Shown here in pieces: positions 1-8,995 of a stretch of DNA of 64,000 nt (position 1 is the first letter of the stretch; the number at the start of each line of letters is the position of its first letter). Made by a program: the position numbers and the translations under genes. The stretch covers positions 1 through 64,000 of the forward strand of contig CAIOFV010000037.1 of assembly GCA_903857665.1 (NCBI GenBank). The letters run 5' to 3'. This stretch comes from an uncultured Myxococcales bacterium (lineage in GTDB: Bacteria > Myxococcota_A > UBA9042 > DTJE01). The notes under the pieces were generated by a model that saw only the letters and a list, made by a program, of their open reading frames with translations, made no database searches and was not told the origin of the DNA.

Positions 1-389
1 CCACGACGGCCTCGGCGCCGGCCGCCGAACCGCCTGTCCCGGCGCCCCCCGTGGCAGCCGCGCCGACCCCGTCGCCGCACCCCGCGAAGGACGCTGGCGC
101 GCCGGCTGCCGCCCCGGTCAAGGCGTCACCGGTGAAGGCCGCCGCCGCGCCCGGCACCTGGGCGGTGCAGGCGCGGGCATTCCGGGACGAGGCGGGGGCC
201 AAGGAGTATGTTGTTGCGTTGAAGGGCCGGGGCTACACGGCCCGCGTCGTTCCTTTCACGGATGCATCCGGGACCACGTGGTTCCGGATCCGCCTGGGAC
301 GTTTCCAGGCCTTGGCAGCGGCACAGTCGTTCGCCGCCAGGTTCAACCTGCGCGAGCACGAAAACGCCATTGCGGTGGAGGTACCATGA
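1..389 (+). CDS. SPOR-domain protein, C-terminal part (5' end outside window)
   Basis: The reading frame is open from the left edge, so the N-terminus is missing. The visible part starts with an Ala/Pro-rich linker of the kind that carries a SPOR domain across the periplasm. It ends in a SPOR-like domain of about 75 residues (WAVQARAFRDEAGAKEYV... to the stop). SPOR domains bind denuded septal glycan strands, so the family is periplasmic and usually tied to division or wall remodelling. The stop overlaps the ATG of the cupin gene (ATGA), which implies co-transcription and coupled translation. The full architecture cannot be read here. Confidence 0.8.
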   Translation, partial: TTASAPAAEPPVPAPPVAAAPTPSPHPAKDAGAPAAAPVKASPVKAAAAPGTWAVQARAFRDEAGAKEYVVALKGRGYTARVVPFTDASGTTWFRIRLGRFQALAAAQSFAARFNLREHENAIAVEVP

Positions 390-763
390 TCCCGCTGACG
401 ACCCCCCGACGCATCGACAAACCCTGGGGCTACGAACTGATCCTGGCTCACACGGACCGGTACGTGGGCAAGATCCTGCACATCGACCGAGGCCACCTCC
501 TTTCCCGGCAGTTCCACCGCGTCAAGGATGAAACGGTGTACGTGCTGAACGGGACGCTGATCCTCGAGATCGGCCCGGCCGAGGCGGTGGAGCGCGTCGA
601 AGTGACCGCCGGCCAAGGCTACCGGACCATCCCGGGGACCATCCACCGGTACATCGCCCCCGACGACGGGGACGTGGACATCATCGAAACATCGACGCCG
701 GAACTGGAGGACGTCGTCCGCCTGGAGGACGTCTACGGCCGCACGGGCACCAGCGAACCCTGA
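386..763 (+). CDS. Cupin-domain protein, mannose-6-phosphate isomerase-like
   Basis: A 125-aa single cupin. The start is the ATG overlapping the upstream stop, which gives the natural N-terminus MIPLTTPRR. Residues KPWGYE, a His in SRQFHRV, and a later His in GTIHRY fit the metal ligands and barrel of type II phosphomannose-isomerase/cupin_2 proteins (frequently annotated as mannose-6-phosphate isomerase-like). The length matches a stand-alone cupin rather than a GMP/PMI fusion. The substrate is not readable from sequence. It sits between a SPOR gene and RidA, which gives no pathway clue. It is presumably cytoplasmic, with no signal peptide. Confidence 0.8.
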   Translation: MIPLTTPRRIDKPWGYELILAHTDRYVGKILHIDRGHLLSRQFHRVKDETVYVLNGTLILEIGPAEAVERVEVTAGQGYRTIPGTIHRYIAPDDGDVDIIETSTPELEDVVRLEDVYGRTGTSEP

Positions 764-810
764 GGTTCGCCGTGCCGGGCCGAACCCAACCCGAACCATG
801 GAGCCGCATC

Positions 811-1203
811 ATGCCCAGCCTCACGTTCGTCGATACCGCAGCCGCCCCCAAGGCCATCGGGCCCTACGCCCAGGCCGTCGAATGCCGGCCCGCCCGGATG
901 CTGTTCCTGTCGGGGCAGTTGGGCCTGGATCCCGACACCGGCGGCATGGTCCCCGGCGGCGTCGAGGCCGAGGCGCGACGCGCCCTGCAGAACCTGGACG
1001 GCGTTCTGACCGCGGGCGGGATGGACCGTTGGAACGTCGCGCGGACCACGATCTTCCTGGTCGATCTGGCCGATTTCGGGGTCGTCAACGCGGTCTACGC
1101 CGAGTTCTTCGGCGAGCACCGGCCGGCCCGCGCCACCGTGCAGATCGCCGCGCTGCCGCGCGGGGGCCGCGTGGAAATCGACGCGATCGCCGTCGCGGAT
1201 TGA
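811..1203 (+). CDS. ridA: RidA family reactive-intermediate deaminase
   Basis: The product is 130 aa, the usual RidA (YjgF/YER057c/UK114) size, when started at the ATG giving MPSLTFVDT; an upstream in-frame ATG would add 13 residues with no family counterpart. RidA enzymes hydrolyse reactive enamine/imine intermediates made by PLP-dependent dehydratases, protecting PLP enzymes. The early AIGPYAQAV and the C-terminal PARATVQIAALPRGG, containing the conserved catalytic Arg, match the family well. It forms trimers in known members. It probably ends the plus-strand operon begun by the SPOR gene. Confidence 0.9.
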   Translation: MPSLTFVDTAAAPKAIGPYAQAVECRPARMLFLSGQLGLDPDTGGMVPGGVEAEARRALQNLDGVLTAGGMDRWNVARTTIFLVDLADFGVVNAVYAEFFGEHRPARATVQIAALPRGGRVEIDAIAVAD

Positions 1204-1232
1204 CCGCGTGACTCCCCGGCGGCCGCAGTGCA

Positions 1233-4172
1233 TCAGGGCTTGAGGATCGCCTCGTAGTACTGGCGAACCAGGTCTGCGAACGCATCGGGAATCGGCGCTG
1301 CCAGATGCCCGCGAACCGCCCGCTCCAGGTCGTCGGACGCCCGCCGGGACGGCGGTGGAGGCAGCGTCAGTTCCTCCGGATCGTCCCGGTCCGTGAGGCG
1401 GCGCGCAAGTTCCATCGACCCGCGTTCCAGCAAGTGCCGAAGGCGGTTCAGATCCTGGATCGCCTGGCGCTGGTGGGCTTCTGCCGCCGCCGGGTTCCAC
1501 TCGGCCAGGCGCCGGGACGCCTCTTCCATGTTGCGCCGTGCCGACACGGCCACGCCCGCCGCCTCGCCCGCTTCCCCCCCCGCAGCACGCCGCATGGCCT
1601 CGGCCACGCGGGTCGCCGCCGCGAGCGCCCGCTCCTGGACCTTCTTCTGATCCAGGAGATCCGAACGATCCCCGGATTCGATCAAGGCCGAACGATCCCG
1701 CCGCCAGGCCGACAGCGTCCTTGCGACCTCGGCCAGGGGCGGGGCGGCATGCGCCATCCGGGAGGACACCGCCCGCAGCGCGCCGGGGTCCCCCGGGGTG
1801 TCGTCCCGGAACGACGCTTCCTCCCGCAGGTCACCGGCCAGCCGCGCCGCCCCGGCCGCGGCGTCCTCGGCGACCCTGGCCGCGGTTTCCAGGTCGCGCC
1901 CGGCGAGCAGATCCGCAAGGTTCGCCACGTCGGTCATCAACCGGACCACGTCCTCGGCATCGTATCGATCCAGGCGACCCACTTCGGGCCTTCCCAGCAG
2001 CTCACGGGCCTCATCGACGCGGCTCTCCATCGCCCGGATGTCGGGCGCCCGCGCCTGGGCAAGGGCATCGGCCCGCCGCTTCAGCACGAACGCCGATTGG
2101 GCCGTCCGATCCATCACCTCGCGCTGCAGGCGCCCCGCCAGCCGAAGGTTGGAACCCACCTCGGCCGGCAGCACCGCATCGCGGGTGCCGGCCAGCGATT
2201 GCTGATCCATCGCGGAACGCCAGGAAGCGACCACTTTCGCCAGCGCTTCGGCCGCTGACCGCAGGGCCGCCGGCGGCGCCCAGCCCGACACGCGGCTGGA
2301 CTCGGCCGTCAGGACCGCGTCCCGGGCCAGGATGGCCGTCTCACCGAGCCGCCGCGGAGCCAGCCTGGCCGAACCGCCCTCCAGCGTGGCGCTGGCCTCC
2401 ATCTGGCGCCAGGCCCCGTCCACCAGGCGCAGGGCCCGCCGGGCGCGGATCAGCAACCGCGAGGCTTCCTCGGCCGCGCCCGAGGTTCCGGGCCCCGCCG
2501 AGATCTCCCGCAGCCTGACCGACCAGCGTTCGATGTCCGACAGCCACCCCGACAGCAGCGCCCGGCGCTCCCGCGCAACGCCGTCGTCCAGGGCCAGGAC
2601 GGCCTGTTCCACCTGCTTCAGGGCCAGGTCGCGCGGAATCGAGACGCCCTGCCCCGCCTCCTCCAGCGCGCCGGCGGCCTGCTCCAGCAAGGGTCGCATC
2701 GCGGCCGAGTCGCTGTCGATGGTTGCAGCCGTCGCTGCCTTGCGCACCTGGTCCGCCAGGTTCCGGAGGGTCTGGAGGGACGCCGTGGGAATCCCGGGAT
2801 TTCCGGGCCCCGGAAGGTCCAACAGGTCGCCCAGCAGCGTCACCGCCGTGCCGTCCAGCCGCTCCCAGCCTTCCACCTGGACCAGCCGGCGCACGGACGG
2901 GACATCGACGAAGAAGCGCACGGGCCCACTGCGCCCGGTGCCGTCGGGCCGACGGGACAGGCGCCCGAAGCCCTCGATGGCGACGTCGACCCGGCCCCCC
3001 AGGTCCAGGGCATCGGACGGCATCAGGAACACCAGTTCGCCCGAGGCCTGCCGCAATCCAGGTGCGACGTCCCGCTGGTGGACGCGAAGCAGCGGGCGGT
3101 CGGGTTCCAGCGGGAAGTTGTACACCGCATCGACGCCCGCGATGCCGTTCGGGGAATCGACCAGCCAGCGCAGGACCGCCGATTCCCCCGGCGCGATGCC
3201 CAGGCGCGACGGCGCGACCACCGTCACCACCGGGGGATCCGGGTCCGCGACGACCAGACGGCGCCGCGCCTCCTCGTCCAGCACCAGGCCCGGAGGAACC
3301 ACCACCGACAGGTGCCAACGGCCCGAAGCCCGCACGGGGAACGTCGCCGTGAAGGCCCCGTCCGGGGCCAGTTCCAGCGGCACCCGGGTTTCGCGATCGG
3401 CGGACAGGACGACCAGATGCCCGGTCGAGGCCGGTCGGAACAGGCGTCCCGAGACCTCGACGGAAACCCCGACCGGAGCGGTGATGTCGCCGCTTTCGTC
3501 GCCGGGAACGCGCTCGGGCTCGCCGGAGGGCGAAGGGAGGAGCACCGTCGTCCGAAGGTCGTACGCGAGCACGCCCACCGACGTCGGAGGCCCGACCAGC
3601 CACGACACGGGGAAGCGCCCGGACAGTCCCAGGAGGTTCCTGACGCCGCGAGCCGTGAACCAGGGCACGGCGCTCATCGCCAGGAGGGCCAGCACCGCCA
3701 CGACCACGGCCCACGCCATGCGCTGGCGGGCCCGGCCCGGAGGACACAGGACGGCAGGCGAGGCCGCCGCCAGGAGGGCGGTCAGCCGGCGCGCCTCGGC
3801 GGCCAGGAGATCCGGCGAAAACGACTCCCCGTCGTCCATCCGGGGACGCAGGCCCGCGACCGCCTCGATGCCGAATCCCACCTCGGGAACGCGCCGTCGC
3901 AACACCCAGCCGAGCCGCTCGGGATGCGCCAGCCGGCGGGGAAGGTCCACCAGGAGGTGTGCCGCCATCCCGATCGCGCCGGCCAGGAGGCCCACGAGCA
4001 GCGCGAGGCGCAGGGGGCCCGCGTCGGGCGTGACCGCCGCCAGGCCCACGGCGGAGGCCATGCAGGTCGATCCCACGATGGCCGCCACGGCCCCCAGGTC
4101 GCGCGCACGTTCGCGGATCAGCATCCGCCGGGCGGAAGCGAGGCTGAAGTCGAGGGCGTCGAACGGATCCAT
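1233..4172 (-). CDS. Large membrane protein, DUF4175-like
   Basis: A 979-aa protein of unknown function. Hydrophobic segments lie near residues 28-50, 55-77 and 150-172. A large region with Ig-like beta character follows (about 190-410), then an Ala/Arg/Glu-rich, mostly helical region to the C-terminus that is likely coiled coil. This layout (N-terminal membrane segments, a big extracytoplasmic part and a helical tail) resembles the DUF4175 family of proteobacteria; that assignment is from pattern only. No catalytic motif is visible. It starts at ATG 4172 and ends convergently with ridA. Membrane topology suggests an envelope role. Confidence 0.6.
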   Translation of the reverse strand: MDPFDALDFSLASARRMLIRERARDLGAVAAIVGSTCMASAVGLAAVTPDAGPLRLALLVGLLAGAIGMAAHLLVDLPRRLAHPERLGWVLRRRVPEVGFGIEAVAGLRPRMDDGESFSPDLLAAEARRLTALLAAASPAVLCPPGRARQRMAWAVVVAVLALLAMSAVPWFTARGVRNLLGLSGRFPVSWLVGPPTSVGVLAYDLRTTVLLPSPSGEPERVPGDESGDITAPVGVSVEVSGRLFRPASTGHLVVLSADRETRVPLELAPDGAFTATFPVRASGRWHLSVVVPPGLVLDEEARRRLVVADPDPPVVTVVAPSRLGIAPGESAVLRWLVDSPNGIAGVDAVYNFPLEPDRPLLRVHQRDVAPGLRQASGELVFLMPSDALDLGGRVDVAIEGFGRLSRRPDGTGRSGPVRFFVDVPSVRRLVQVEGWERLDGTAVTLLGDLLDLPGPGNPGIPTASLQTLRNLADQVRKAATAATIDSDSAAMRPLLEQAAGALEEAGQGVSIPRDLALKQVEQAVLALDDGVARERRALLSGWLSDIERWSVRLREISAGPGTSGAAEEASRLLIRARRALRLVDGAWRQMEASATLEGGSARLAPRRLGETAILARDAVLTAESSRVSGWAPPAALRSAAEALAKVVASWRSAMDQQSLAGTRDAVLPAEVGSNLRLAGRLQREVMDRTAQSAFVLKRRADALAQARAPDIRAMESRVDEARELLGRPEVGRLDRYDAEDVVRLMTDVANLADLLAGRDLETAARVAEDAAAGAARLAGDLREEASFRDDTPGDPGALRAVSSRMAHAAPPLAEVARTLSAWRRDRSALIESGDRSDLLDQKKVQERALAAATRVAEAMRRAAGGEAGEAAGVAVSARRNMEEASRRLAEWNPAAAEAHQRQAIQDLNRLRHLLERGSMELARRLTDRDDPEELTLPPPPSRRASDDLERAVRGHLAAPIPDAFADLVRQYYEAILKP

Positions 4173-4209
4173 GGCGGAAGTCTAGCCTCTTTTCAGGCCC
4201 GTGGACGAA

Positions 4210-4863
4210 TCACGTGCCGCCGGCCAGGCCGAACGGGCACGAATCCCGCAGGCGGCACTCCGGGCAGCGCGGATTCCGGGCCGTGCAGAAGGAGCGCCCG
4301 AACCACGTCACCCGGTGGCTGAAGACGGTCCACTCCGACCGGGGGAGCAGGTCGCACAGGTCGGATTCGACCTTGTCGGCGTCCTCCTCGACGGTCAACT
4401 CCCACCGCTTCGACAGGCGCAGGACATGCGTGTCCACCACCATGCCGGGCACCCCGAAGCAGTTGCCCAGCACGACGTTCGCGGTCTTGCGCCCCACGCC
4501 GGCCAGCGCGGTCAGTTCCTCCATCGTCCGGGGCACCTCGCCGCCGTGAAGATCCACCAGTTGCCGGCAGCATGCCTGCACGGAGCGGGCCTTGGCGCGG
4601 AAGAAGCCCGTCGTCCGGATGATGGATTCGACCTCCTCGGACGGAGCCGAAGCCAGCGCCCGCGCGTCCGGGAACCGCGCCAGCAGGTTCGGCATGACCA
4701 GGTTCACCGTGTCGTCCCGCGCCTGGGCGGCCAGGATCGTGGCCAGCAGCAGTTCGAGGGGCTGGCGCCAGTTCAGGGGTGTGCCCGTCGAGCCCGGGTA
4801 CCATTCCGCCAGCGTCGTTGCGATGGTCGCAGCCCGCTCCTTCCTGCGCTTCAACGATTCCAC
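4210..4863 (-). CDS. nth: Endonuclease III (DNA glycosylase/AP lyase)
   Basis: Base-excision repair enzyme that removes oxidised pyrimidines and cleaves the abasic site by beta-elimination. The 217-aa product has the helix-hairpin-helix LAGVGRKTANVV with catalytic Lys126, the catalytic Asp144 in VDTHVLRLSKR, and a C-terminal 4Fe-4S ligand set at Cys193, 200, 203 and 209 with the classic C-x6-C-x2-C-x5-C spacing. All key residues are present. The start is a GTG with GAGGAGG just upstream; a longer open frame to 5271 runs antiparallel inside the SDR gene region and is not credible. It lies 35 nt after the SDR gene, probably in one transcript. Confidence 0.95.
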   Translation of the reverse strand: MESLKRRKERAATIATTLAEWYPGSTGTPLNWRQPLELLLATILAAQARDDTVNLVMPNLLARFPDARALASAPSEEVESIIRTTGFFRAKARSVQACCRQLVDLHGGEVPRTMEELTALAGVGRKTANVVLGNCFGVPGMVVDTHVLRLSKRWELTVEEDADKVESDLCDLLPRSEWTVFSHRVTWFGRSFCTARNPRCPECRLRDSCPFGLAGGT

Positions 4864-4898
4864 GTCGCCTCCTCGCCGCTCCCTCCCCGGGAGGCCGG

Positions 4899-5672
4899 CT
4901 ACACCTGCGGTCGGCGGTGCACCCGGGTGAACGCCGCCTGGTCCCGGGGCTTCACGATGATCTCGTCGATGTTCACGTGGTCCGGCAGCGACAGCACCCA
5001 GCGGATGCATTCGGCGATGTCCTCGGCCCGCAGGGGCGTCATCCCGCGGTACACCGCGTCGGCCTTGTCCTTGCTGCCATAGCGGACCACGCTGAACTCG
5101 GTTTCCACCATCCCCGGGTCCACGGTGCTGACCCGGATGGGTTCGCCGCACAGTTCCAGGCGCAGGGTTTCGCAGAACGCCTTGACCGCGTGCTTGGTGC
5201 CGCAATAGGCCGAGCCGCCGTCGTACACGCCGTGGCTGGCCGTGCTGCCCAGGAACACCACGTGCCCCCATCCCGCAGCCCGCACATACGGCAGCGTGGC
5301 CTGGGTCACCCGCAGCACGCCATCGACGTTGGTGTCGAACATCTCGCGCCAGACCGACTCCGGCACGGTCGCCATCGGATCGACGCCCCGGGCAAGGCCC
5401 GCGTTGTTCACCACCATGTGGATCGCCCCCAGCGAAGCCGCTGCGGCATCGACGAAGGTCTTCACGGACCCGGTCGAACGGACGTCCAGGGCGCTCGCAA
5501 AGGTCCGGATGCCGTGCTCGGCGCCCAGTTCCTCGGCCAGGGTTCGGACCTCCGCGACGCGGCGGGCCCCCAGGGCAAGGTGGTATCCCTCGGACGCAAG
5601 GGCGCGTGCCGTTGCAGCCCCGATGCCAGTGGATGCCCCCGTGATCAGGGCGACGGGATGCTTCGGTCGCAT
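4899..5672 (-). CDS. SDR-family NAD(P)-dependent oxidoreductase, YdfG-like
   Basis: A 257-aa classical short-chain dehydrogenase. Residues TGASTGIG (11-18) bind the cofactor, NNAG is at 89-92, and the catalytic Ser143, Tyr156 and Lys160 (YCGTK) are all present. The C-terminal LPDHVNIDEI region is very like E. coli YdfG, an NADP-dependent 3-hydroxy acid (L-allo-threonine) dehydrogenase, so that activity is plausible but not proven. The start is the ATG giving MRPKHPVALITG, with GGGAGG 8 nt upstream; the 27 extra residues available upstream are not family-like. It is cytoplasmic and is followed closely by nth on the same strand. Confidence 0.85.
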   Translation of the reverse strand: MRPKHPVALITGASTGIGAATARALASEGYHLALGARRVAEVRTLAEELGAEHGIRTFASALDVRSTGSVKTFVDAAAASLGAIHMVVNNAGLARGVDPMATVPESVWREMFDTNVDGVLRVTQATLPYVRAAGWGHVVFLGSTASHGVYDGGSAYCGTKHAVKAFCETLRLELCGEPIRVSTVDPGMVETEFSVVRYGSKDKADAVYRGMTPLRAEDIAECIRWVLSLPDHVNIDEIIVKPRDQAAFTRVHRRPQV

Positions 5673-5701
5673 GGGAGCCCTCCCGGTTCCGACGGATGGG
5701 A

Positions 5702-5707
5702 ATTCTA
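5702..5707 (-). promoter_or_regulatory. Possible -10 element for the SDR-nth pair
   Basis: On the minus strand TAGAAT (5 of 6 to the consensus) lies about 30 nt upstream of the SDR start codon. No good -35 hexamer is found at 16-18 nt, so this is only a candidate. Confidence 0.3.
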
Positions 5708-5804
5708 CACCGGGCCGACCCGCGGGATCCGCCCCGTCAATCGACACGAGCAATCCTGAGGGACAGGCGGGAGTGGCGCAGGTTTCCAGCGGACCGCCGG
5801 GGCG

Positions 5805-6173
5805 TCAGTTGGCCGTCGGCGGGGTCGCCGGCGGCAGGTCGCGAGTCGCCAGGATGAACCGAAGCACGCTTTCGCGCTGCTCGTCTTCCAGCTTCGCGTT
5901 CCTGGCCATCTTGATGATGATGTGGTTCCACTGCTCCACGGTCCGGCTCTTCGGCGTCGGCAGCTTGTGGCAGAAACCGCCCCTCCCGCACGACGCCACG
6001 AACAGGTCATGCCCGTGCTGCAGCGACGCCTGCGTCGCGTCGGGCCACTTGGACTGGCCGATGCGCACCAGGTCGGGCGACACGTCGGGGGCGATGAACG
6101 CCGCGCCGCATGCCACCAGGATTGCCGCCGCCGACAGGCCGGCGACCAGGGACCACGTCTTCCGGAACGTCAT
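5805..6173 (-). CDS. Cytochrome c-like lipoprotein with CX5CH motif
   Basis: A 122-aa product starting at ATG 6173 (GAGGAGG upstream). The N-terminus is a signal peptide with lipobox LVAC, so Cys22 would be lipidated. The body resembles small mono-heme cytochrome c-like proteins of the type GhxLFvasC..CHxLp..k.rTveqWn.ii.kMa.nakL...e...il.fil. The heme-attachment site is not CXXCH but Cys62-x5-Cys68-His69 (CGRGGFCH), three residues longer than normal. Either heme attachment is unusual or lost, or the domain has another role. It is flanked by genes of unrelated function. Confidence 0.65.
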   Translation of the reverse strand: MTFRKTWSLVAGLSAAAILVACGAAFIAPDVSPDLVRIGQSKWPDATQASLQHGHDLFVASCGRGGFCHKLPTPKSRTVEQWNHIIIKMARNAKLEDEQRESVLRFILATRDLPPATPPTAN

Positions 6174-6324
6174 GGCTGCTACCTCCTCGGGACCCACAGG
6201 CTTCATTGGACGACGCCCCCCCTTCGAAGTCAACGAGAGGAGGGGCCCCTGGCTTGCAGGCACAAGGACTTCCGGTGCAGATGCCCGGTCGGGCGATCCT
6301 CCATCGACAGCAAGCCGTCCGCCA

Positions 6325-7047
6325 TCACCGCACCCCGGGTTCCTTCAGGCTTCGCTCCAGCGCAGCCCCCAGGACCTTCGAGGCCGACGCCTCGCGAACC
6401 TTCAGGCGGATCATGGCCTGTTCGCCCGGGGTGGGCGCGCCGCACACGACGACCAGGAAGGATATCGGGCCGCGGCCGTACACCCCGCCCCACGGGGACC
6501 TGCAGTGCTGCGGCATTTCCGCCTCCCCGAGGCCCCGCAGACGGTCCCAGCCCAGGTCGGCCAGGGCCCTTTCGTAGTAGCCGGAAACATTGCGGGCGCC
6601 GTCCTTCGACAGCAGGACGAATTCCATCGCGCCACCCGCGGCTTCCTTCTTGTCGAGGTCGGCCCCCGGGTAGACGAGGGTCTTGAACGGCTTCAACGCG
6701 CCGCCCAGGCCCAGCCGGCACAACGCGAGGTGGGCCGCGACCGCGACGCCCGGATGGCGGTCCTGGGAGTGCGCCTGCAGGAGATCGGCGGCCCACCGGG
6801 CCTGCAGGTCCCCCAGCCGCTGGGCCGCCGCCATGCGCCACGGGGCATCGACGTGACGCAGGGCCTCCCGCAGGAAGGGCTGCTCGTCCGCCCCGGCCTC
6901 GCCCAGGTGGACGAAGGCCTCCTTGTCGTTGTTCCGGAGGGCCCGTCCCCAGTCCTTCGGCTCGCCGGCCTGTGGCGCGGCCTGGGACAGGCCCGGGAGG
7001 CTCGCGGCGACAGCGACGACGGTCCACGTCGACGGAATCCGGCGCAT
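6325..7047 (-). CDS. Secreted protein with HEAT-like helices, function unknown
   Basis: A 240-aa product. Residues 1-25 form a Sec signal peptide (SLPGLSQAAPQA cleavage region), so it is exported. The first half is Ala/Leu-rich with helical HEAT-like character (LREALRHV, MAAAQRLGDL, VAAHLALCRLGL). The second half (about 140-240) holds SGYYERALADLGWD and a LVVVCGAP strand and could be a small alpha/beta domain. I recognise no enzyme motif. The ATG giving MRRIPSTWTV was chosen because the signal peptide begins there and GGAGG precedes it. A candidate extended -10 lies 31 nt upstream. Confidence 0.65.
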   Translation of the reverse strand: MRRIPSTWTVVAVAASLPGLSQAAPQAGEPKDWGRALRNNDKEAFVHLGEAGADEQPFLREALRHVDAPWRMAAAQRLGDLQARWAADLLQAHSQDRHPGVAVAAHLALCRLGLGGALKPFKTLVYPGADLDKKEAAGGAMEFVLLSKDGARNVSGYYERALADLGWDRLRGLGEAEMPQHCRSPWGGVYGRGPISFLVVVCGAPTPGEQAMIRLKVREASASKVLGAALERSLKEPGVR

Positions 7048-7078
7048 GGGAACCTCCGGGCATGGGTGCGTCGCCGGA

Positions 7079-7087
7079 ATGCTATCA
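7079..7087 (-). promoter_or_regulatory. Candidate extended -10 promoter for the secreted protein gene
   Basis: On the minus strand TGA-TAGCAT forms an extended -10 element about 31 nt upstream of the start at 7047. No clear -35. Confidence 0.35.
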
Positions 7088-7152
7088 CGCCTGCCGCGGC
7101 GCATCATAACCGGCGCTGTGCCTTGTCCATGGTGGCCGGGCCGCGCGAAACC

Positions 7153-7180
7153 TTGACCCCCCGGTCGCGTGTGCTAGAAG
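7153..7180 (+). promoter_or_regulatory. Sigma-70-type promoter of pckA
   Basis: TTGACC (7153-7158), 16-nt spacer, TAGAAG (7175-7180) preceded by GTGC, 28 nt before the pckA ATG. It shares the GTGCTA extended -10 with four other promoters in the window. Confidence 0.5.
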
Positions 7181-7208
7181 CAGGATTCCACCTCATTGGA
7201 GGAACGGC

Positions 7209-8861
7209 ATGTCACCTGCGGACGTCGTTCGACGCTTCCTCGAAACCTCCCAGGCCTCGGTCCGGAGCGATCCGCCTCGGCAGGATCTCATCCAGGACGT
7301 CATCTCCCGCCGTGAGGCGTTCGTGTCGGCCTGCGGCGCCCTGGCAACCTGGGCCCCCCCCGCTTCCACGGGACGCAGCCCCAAGGACACCGTCACGGTC
7401 CGGCGCCCCGAAAGCGAGGCCGGGATCGACTGGGACTCGCCGAACAACGTCGCGATCGAACCCACCACGTTCGACATGCTGTTCTCCGACGCCCTCGCCA
7501 TGCTGCGAAAAAGCGGCGCCATCTGGGTGACCCATCGCGTCCTGGGAGCGGATCCCTCGTGGGCCCTCCCGGTGACCACCGTGACGGATCGGGCGTTGAC
7601 CGCGCTGTTCACGGACAACATGTTCCGCCCGCTCCCGCCGGACCTTTCCAGAAGCTGCTTCGCCGATCAGCCGTTCACGATCCTTGCGCTGCCGTGGGAC
7701 AGGCTGGATCCGGACCGGTACGCAGGGCGCCTGCGCGTCGATCCGGCGACCGGGCGCACGTCCCGCATGGCCGTGGCCTTCGACTACGACCGTCGCATGG
7801 GGATCGTCATTGGCTCGGCCTACCTGGGCAGCGTGAAGAAGATGGCCTTCACGGCGATGGACTACTACCTGCCGGCCCGGGGCGTCCTGCCGATGCACTG
7901 CTCGGCCAACGAGGGCAAGGACGGTCACACGGCGCTGATGCTGGGCCTTTCCGGCACGGGCAAGACCACCCTGTCGGCCGACCCGCTCCGCGCCCTGCTC
8001 GGCGACGACGAGCACGGCTGGGGCCCGAACGGCGTCGCCAATTTCGAATACGGCTGCTATGCCAAACTGATCCACCTGGACCCGGAGAGAGAGCCGGCGA
8101 TCCACCACGCGGTGTTCCACCAGGCCGATCCCCTGCGGCACGGCTCGATCGTCGAAAACGCCCTGATGTATCCGTCCGGGCATTTCGATCTGGACGACGA
8201 GCGCCTGACGCCGAACTCGCGCGCCTCGTACCCGTTGTCGGCCCTGCCTAGCATCAAGGAAAGCGGCGCCGGCGGGCATCCGAGCACGATCCTGTTCCTG
8301 ACGGCCGACGCCAACGGCGTGCTTCCCCCGGTGTCCCGCCTGACTCGATCCCAGGCCATGCTCTGGTTCCTGATGGGGTACACCAGCAAGCTGGCCGGCA
8401 CCGAAACGGGCGTGTCCGAGCCGGGGTCCACGTTCAGCCGATTCTTCGGCGAGCCCTTCATGCCGCGGCTGCCGTCCGTGTATGCCTCGATGCTGGGGGA
8501 GCGCCTCGACCGCCACGGCACGGACGTGTACCTCGTCAACACGGGCTGGGGCGGAGGCCCCTACGGCATCGGGCGTCGGATGGACATCCGCCTGACGCGC
8601 AGCATGGTGAACGCGGCCCTGTCGGGCGCCCTGAAGAACGTGGCCTACGAGGAGGACCGCCGGTTCCACCTCCAGATTCCGCTGGCCTGCCCGGGCGTCC
8701 CGGACCTGTCCGTGCTGCGCCCGCGATCCACGTGGTCCGACCCTCGAGCCTACGATGCCTGGGCCGATCGACTGGCCGCCGAGTTCGCTGCCCACTTCAA
8801 GCGGGCCTACGCCAACAAGGGCCTGGCCGTCGAGATCGCCGAGCAGTGCCCCGGCATGTGA
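7209..8861 (+). CDS. pckA: Phosphoenolpyruvate carboxykinase (ATP)
   Basis: Converts oxaloacetate and ATP to PEP, CO2 and ADP, the first committed step of gluconeogenesis (EC 4.1.1.49). The 550-aa length and motifs match the ATP-type enzyme: LPMHCSAN, the kinase-1a P-loop GLSGTGKTTLS at 246-256, and the LLGDDEHGWG Mg-binding region. The GTP-type enzyme has a different P-loop and is longer. The start ATG follows TGGAGGAACGGC. A promoter lies just upstream and the next gene has its own strong ribosome-binding site, so pckA may be expressed alone. It is cytoplasmic and no key residue looks altered. Confidence 0.95.
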   Translation: MSPADVVRRFLETSQASVRSDPPRQDLIQDVISRREAFVSACGALATWAPPASTGRSPKDTVTVRRPESEAGIDWDSPNNVAIEPTTFDMLFSDALAMLRKSGAIWVTHRVLGADPSWALPVTTVTDRALTALFTDNMFRPLPPDLSRSCFADQPFTILALPWDRLDPDRYAGRLRVDPATGRTSRMAVAFDYDRRMGIVIGSAYLGSVKKMAFTAMDYYLPARGVLPMHCSANEGKDGHTALMLGLSGTGKTTLSADPLRALLGDDEHGWGPNGVANFEYGCYAKLIHLDPEREPAIHHAVFHQADPLRHGSIVENALMYPSGHFDLDDERLTPNSRASYPLSALPSIKESGAGGHPSTILFLTADANGVLPPVSRLTRSQAMLWFLMGYTSKLAGTETGVSEPGSTFSRFFGEPFMPRLPSVYASMLGERLDRHGTDVYLVNTGWGGGPYGIGRRMDIRLTRSMVNAALSGALKNVAYEEDRRFHLQIPLACPGVPDLSVLRPRSTWSDPRAYDAWADRLAAEFAAHFKRAYANKGLAVEIAEQCPGM

Positions 8862-8995
8862 CCCGTCGCCCGGTACACTTGAACAGAAAAGAGGGGGTTG
8901 CGCCTCCTTGCCCACATGCGGCAGGATCGCTCCGTTCCCCCGGGTCGTCCTCCTGCATGCCTTGCGGTGAGGTCCCGCCCCGGCCAGGAGGCGCG

